A stretch of DNA of 64,000 nt, taken from assembly GCF_027942865.1 (NCBI RefSeq), contig NC_134508.1, positions 39,243,466 to 39,307,465 of the forward strand, written 5' to 3'. Shown here piece after piece: positions 59,501 to 64,000 of this stretch (its first letter is position 1; the number at the start of each line of letters is the position of its first letter). The position numbers and the translations under genes are program-made. This DNA comes from Odontesthes bonariensis. Lineage: Eukaryota > Chordata > Actinopteri > Atheriniformes > Atherinopsidae. Under the pieces are notes generated by a model, which was not told where the DNA came from, ran no database searches, and was given only the letters and a program-made list of their open reading frames with translations.

Positions 59501-62500
59501 CGTCACATGCCATCTTACCTATAACCCAGGTTAGTGGCCTTGGATTGTACCATCGCCTGAAGGAAGTCCAGTATGGCGACCAGCGCGCCACCCTGCAGCA
59601 GTGGTGAATGAATGAGTCTGAAGACTCCGGGCAGCACAGATGAGCTGATTTTAGCCAGAGAGGAGGGGCAGGCTTTGGCCAAACACGTCAGCAGGGTGAT
59701 GGATACCTAAACAGAGTCATACAATGTCTAAAGTTCACCACAACATCGATAAAACATATGTTGGTTCAGAACATTGTGTTGTTGAAAGCGGACTCATCTG
59801 TCTGTTAGCAGAATACTTAAAAACTCCACTGGTACAGTTATTACCCACTCATGGAAAATAAAATATATCGTCCACCCTGGCTTTAAATTTACTTTATGAC
59901 AAACTTTAATTTTATGAAGCTGGAAAGGCTTAAAAATTCATTTGTATCAGCTCTAATACTTTAAAGTTTTAATGGGAATAAGCATAGCTGCAGCCAAACT
60001 GAACCCGTCGTCAACATTATGAATGTGAATCAACTGTAAGCTTGCTCCTCTCTAAAGCCATGTCACACAGGCACTGCAGGACTGAAAACAGAGATGCTTT
60101 GTAGGGGCTGCATGTGAGAGCCCAACTATCATTTGCCCCTGACTTCATGCACAGGTCATCTCACTCAGAAAATTTATTGGAGCATTTACAGCAAGCAAGT
60201 GTGCATGCTAGTAAGAATCTGTATGTTGCGTTCCACTAGTTGGTAGTTGGTATTGTAGATCCATTTAAATACATGTGATCACGATACCAACACAAAAATA
60301 GTCCTATCTGTTATTCTTGACATGCCGTAAACAAGTCATTACCGTAACATACTTTTTGTCTCATATCCTGCGTCCTACACGTTCTACCCTGATGGAGAGG
60401 CTAGACCCAAGTGTTCACAGACTCCAGGAAATGTGCGGCATGCAGCTTAGCCCACAGACCAGTACACTGACGTCTCTCTAACCTCTCAGAGCTCCCACTA
60501 GAGACTCGAATGGCTTCATACGAGTATCATTACATATTCTGTAGTATTCCTATAGAATTACATAGAGAGGCTGATGTGTTTTGGTTGAGGTGGCACCAAA
60601 ACACAGCCATTTTTAAAACATAGGATCAAAACAAATACTATTACTTCAGGAAACTACCTCAAAAGTCATGATCACGACCTACTAAATGTATACAAAACTC
60701 TTCCTTGCAAAAAGTCTGTATCTTGCTGTCAAATGCACGCATACAAACATTTTCCAACTATTTTCTGTGACTGTCTGAGAACTTTCAAGTTCCAGAAATC
60801 ACCTTTTGGCATTATTTATCCTCCTGATGTTGAACTGCACAAGTTGTGAGCAGCATGAATAATGTGAGTACCTGAGATACATGCATGTCACTTTCATCCA
60901 CCAGAGGGGGAAGCTCACTCAGCATGGGCTCCAGAGCTGCAGGCTTGATGCTGGCAGCGTGATGGGTGACCAGTGAAGTGAGACACGCCAGCGTGCCGAG
61001 CTTCAAGGCCCGCTGGTTCTTCCGCAAGAAAGATCCCAAAAGAGACAACGTCTCTGGCAGGATGGATGACAAGTCAATCTGTGATGACAAAGGAGGGCAG
61101 TCATTTTTATGCTTTTTAAAAAGTCAAATAAAAAATGTGCTGTTTATAACAAAAAGGTCCTACTGAACCTTGAATGGGGAAGCCGAGACGAGGGTGATGG
61201 TCCTAACCGCTGTGAGTCTTGTTATCTCATTTTTTAATCTCTCCAGAAAGATCGCCAAGACTCCCTGCAGCTCTGCCCCGAGGTGGTCGCCAAGATGACA
61301 CACCATGTGCCCCATGCAGGAAATAGCCCTCTCCTTCACTTCCTGGTCAATGTCTGTTGCTTTGAGCCTCTTCATTGTTACTGAAAACACCTTGGGGGGA
61401 AACAACATTTTATGAAGAACAGGTGACAAAATAAAACACATCTGGGCCCAAACAATGGCTAAGCCAAGAAAATTAAGTGAAGGGACAAAAAACAGGAACA
61501 AATTATAGATTAAATACAACATGAAACAATGTAAACAAAAACAAACTCTTCCACTGTGGAGAACAGTCAATGAAAGGGCAATAAAGCCTGCCAGAATAAT
61601 TCTAAATTTCTAATCGGATGTTCTGGAGGTAGCAGGGACCGGACTCCACCTAAGCAACATTGACAAGGTTCAGGCACATGTTTCATACAACCAATCTCTA
61701 ATGCATGTGATTATTTACAGTCCATCAAAGAAGGTGAAACAAAAGAATAATTCTGCTTTATGTGAACAAAAGTATCTGCTTGCTTATGTTGAATTAACAC
61801 CTGTTGGTATTTTTGTGTCCTGTCCCAGTGACAGCTAGGCTCCAGCCCCCTCGTGACCCTGAGTTGGATTCAGCGGGTATAGAAAATGGATGGATGGATG
61901 GTATTTTTGTACTGCATAACATTGCTTTCTGCAACTCTAACTGACCACATTTAATCACCTGCTTTTTGTGTTTGAATTAAAGTCACATTCCCAAATTTCT
62001 CTTTGATTATCATACAGGTGCCTTCACATTCAACACTGAACTTCTTGGCAACTAATCATGATTTTTCTAGTCATTTTTTAGTTCTTGGTATTCTTACAGA
62101 AGATGCATTCTATTTATGGTCTCTGTTGGTTTTCCTATTCTAACAGTGCCTTTTGTTCCGTTAGCCCATTAAGTCATTGAGATCTTTTGTTTGCTCTTCA
62201 TGGACTGGCTCCAGCACACTTTGTCCTGCATTTGGATCCTCCTCATTTTCTCTGTGGATTGTGACAGTTCCATTCGATCAAAGAAAAGCTAGAGCCCGAC
62301 TCCCTCCGAAAGGAGTGTGTTTGCATATGCACTCTCATGACAGAGAGCTTGTGAGCAGGAAACACAAGGAAGCTCACGAGGGAGAGAGAGTTCTTCTGTT
62401 CTGTTTGCTAGTGTTTTCAGGTTTAAGATATTGTATTTTCAAACTTCAATCTGATGTTCTCCTGATTCATATTCCTCGTTTTGCTCCATAGGAGATTTGT

Positions 62501-64000
62501 CTTTGTTTACAGTCTATTGTTATTTTCTTGACAAATCACCCAGATTAAAACTGTAAATTTGCATTTCTGCAATTGTCTCAAACTGTCAGTGATAAAACAT
62601 AAATCCCTCCTCTGTTGTCTTTCCAAAGTAAATACAACTCAAAGACAGAATTACAACATTTGTAATTCAAATCATCTCTTGTTGCCGTGTTTTCCTTATA
62701 TAAATCATAATCATTAGACTCTCCCAGGAGGGCCCACCTCCAGCTTCAGAGCCACTTGGTGAACCATGATAACTGTATTGTATAGAAAATTAAAAACCAC
62801 CAGGAGGATTCAGAGCATAAAATTAAAACTCCACAGATCAGAGAAAACAGCCGTGAGCCCTCGTACCTCCTTGACGAACGGTTTGGGGTCAAATGGTCCA
62901 GCTATGGCTGTCTGTCCCTGTGGCCTCATCACTTTGACCAGCTGCTGGGCGACCAGCAGAGCCTCCGAGGTGATCTTATAGAAAGTGTCCTCAACGCACG
63001 CCAAGACCGCAGGCAGCAGCACCTGCAGGGACCACAGCAGAGACGGCAAAAAGAAGCATTACACAATCAGCCAAAGCTCTTTTTTTTTGTCAAAAGTACA
63101 CAGAGTACTCTGTGTTTGTACTTCTAACAGTGCAGAATATCTATGATGTCATTGGAATAAAGCCTTTCGATTGTTTTATCAGTCTTTTTTTATCAAAGTG
63201 ATTTCTATTTTAGTTAAAGCTAAATGAAAAACCTTTTCAACTGATGAATCCCCTGTAGCTTAAAGGGAGGATCAGAGCTCACTGCTTCACTTTTGTAAGA
63301 AGCTATGAAAGCTGTTTTTGTCCTTCTCCACTCAAAACTGTCCACTCAGATGCCCCGGTAACAATCTATCACTTAAATTAAAAAGAATGAGACAACTGAA
63401 ATAAAATGTTTGACTGCACAGCTTATTTTTGGCTTAATTTCACCAGCAAATCGTAGTTTTAAACATTAAAGCTGAGCAAACATTTAAAAAAAAGCATTAA
63501 AGGAGGTTTGAAGAACCTGCATGTGTGGCTGAAAGGCTTGTGGAGGGTGGGAGACGAGAAGGACGTGGAAGAAGGAGAGAGCATCGATCCTTATGGTGGA
63601 GGAGGTGGACTTGTCTGTCAAGGAGAAGATGATTCCTGGAGGGTGGAGGGATGGAAAAGGAGCAAAAGAAAGAAAAACAGATGGAGAAGGAGAAAAGCAG
63701 GGAAAAGAGAAAATGAAGCAGCTGTGGGAGAAGACAAATAGATGTTTGTGGGTTTTTATGGAGAAGAAGAGACAGCACAAGAAAAGAAGTTGTACAATGT
63801 AATGTGTGTGTACTTGTTTATGTTTGTGAGGAAAACTGGAGTTTTAGACCACAGGAGGGAGCACATTAATGTGAAGTTAGTAAATGTTTTAGGGTTTCTG
63901 TGTGTGCATGCATATACCAGGTATTAGAGCAGGGATATGCTCTTCCAGGGCTCCAGGTACAGTGTGAGTGAGCTCAGTGAGAAGACAGAAGCAGCCCTGC
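53593..64000 (-). CDS. cand2: CAND2 (cullin-associated, neddylation-dissociated 2), C-terminal 789 residues
   Basis: HEAT-repeat protein that binds unneddylated cullin-RBX1 and exchanges SCF substrate receptors; cytosolic/nuclear. Fifteen GT-AG exons in window, 5' to 3': 63918-64000 (partial), 63517-63635, 62867-63022, 61169-61390, 60872-61078, 59519-59706, 58014-58179, 57425-57568, 56978-57117, 56452-56627, 55698-55793, 54771-54940, 54527-54691, 54020-54127 and 53593-53823. They join in one frame. Diagnostic blocks: [100 protein letters not shown] and [24 protein letters not shown]2 is preferred over CAND1 because of [27 protein letters not shown] and the ending TESMDMS. The N-terminal ~440 residues lie beyond the right edge. 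No disruption seen. Confidence 0.92.
57663..57714. repeat. (TATC)n microsatellite in a cand2 intron
   Basis: About 12 CTAT units with two CTAC variants, in the intron between the exons at 58014-58179 and 57425-57568. Confidence 0.95.
57731..57899. repeat. 38-bp minisatellite, ~4.4 copies, in a cand2 intron
   Basis: Units beginning AGTTTAACTCAATATGCA start at 57731, 57769, 57807, 57845 and 57883, each 38 bp apart; the last is partial. Units differ by one to three bases. It is adjacent to the TATC microsatellite. Confidence 0.95.
58180..59518 (-). other. cand2 intron, 1.34 kb
   Basis: Holds a 156-codon minus-strand ORF (58606-59076) without recognisable domain, family or splice context, and otherwise ordinary sequence. 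Nothing else was seen. Confidence 0.6.
59707..60871 (-). other. cand2 intron, 1.17 kb
   Basis: No repeat with recognisable ends and no ORF of interest. Bounded by a donor after HVSQ and an acceptor before [13 protein letters not shown]. Confidence 0.7.
61391..62866 (-). other. cand2 intron, 1.48 kb, with RTE-type LINE tail
   Basis: At about 61826-61901 is a LINE tail (GCTCCAGCCCCCTCGTGACC, then GCGGGTATAGAAAATGGATGG with GGAT repeats). At about 62110-62290 is a degenerate stretch (CCTGCATTTGGATCCTCCTCA) resembling a dispersed fish repeat. No coding exon was missed here: the flanking exons join in frame (FVKE to VFSVTMKRL). Confidence 0.6.
63023..63516 (-). other. cand2 intron, 494 bp
   Basis: Ordinary intronic sequence between the exon ending QPHMQ and the exon starting [12 protein letters not shown]. 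Nothing notable seen. Confidence 0.7.

Overview
The window looks like nuclear DNA of a teleost fish. The genes are split by GT-AG introns. The repeats are of kinds familiar from teleosts: hAT, PIF/Harbinger and TTAA-target DNA transposons, L2/CR1/Rex-like LINEs, RTE-type tails, and a LINE with a restriction-like endonuclease. The recognisable proteins are vertebrate: an angiopoietin, CD300/pIgR-like immunoglobulin receptors, and the cullin exchange factor CAND2. No rRNA, tRNA, CRISPR array or bacterial-type operon was seen.

Layout. (1) 1-4853, minus: the first coding exon of an angiopoietin gene (4452-4853). The gene runs off the left edge, so 1-4451 is read as its first intron, which carries a complete hAT element with an exact 8-bp target duplication. 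(2) About 4.9-27.7 kb: a gene-poor stretch holding transposon copies (a mariner-like fragment, a TTAA-flanked element with a P2X7-tail-like ORF, an hAT element, an Expander/RTE-like tail, a Harbinger-type MITE, an L2-like LINE). (3) 27.76-31.63 kb and 33.44-40.13 kb, plus: two tandem eight-exon genes for type I membrane receptors. Each has a signal peptide, three Ig-type ectodomain exons, a linker, one membrane span and a cytoplasmic tail with an ITIM. (4) 40.7-51.5 kb: a nest of transposons, including two large palindromes, a RecQ-like helicase fragment, a 764-bp MITE, a RLE-type LINE and a 2.87-kb two-gene Harbinger element. (5) About 47.76-52.26 kb: remains of a third receptor copy. Its 5' flank, exon 2 and last exon are still recognisable, and the Harbinger element sits between them. 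(6) 53.59-64.0 kb, minus: the last 15 coding exons of cand2 (789 C-terminal residues), continuing past the right edge.

How the parts relate. The receptor array and cand2 point toward each other, with the dead third copy between them. The two live receptors probably act in leukocytes or mucosal cells as inhibitory receptors, inferred from ITIM-bearing tails and CMRF35/pIgR-type domains. Angiopoietin (vascular signalling) and CAND2 (exchange of cullin-RING ligase substrate adaptors) are neighbours without an obvious functional link. The features most worth a second look are the receptor array with its divergent paralogues and transposon-split third copy, a near-identical block shared by the two D3 exons, the palindromes with outward-facing splice donors, and the P2X7-tail-like ORF inside a TTAA-flanked transposon.
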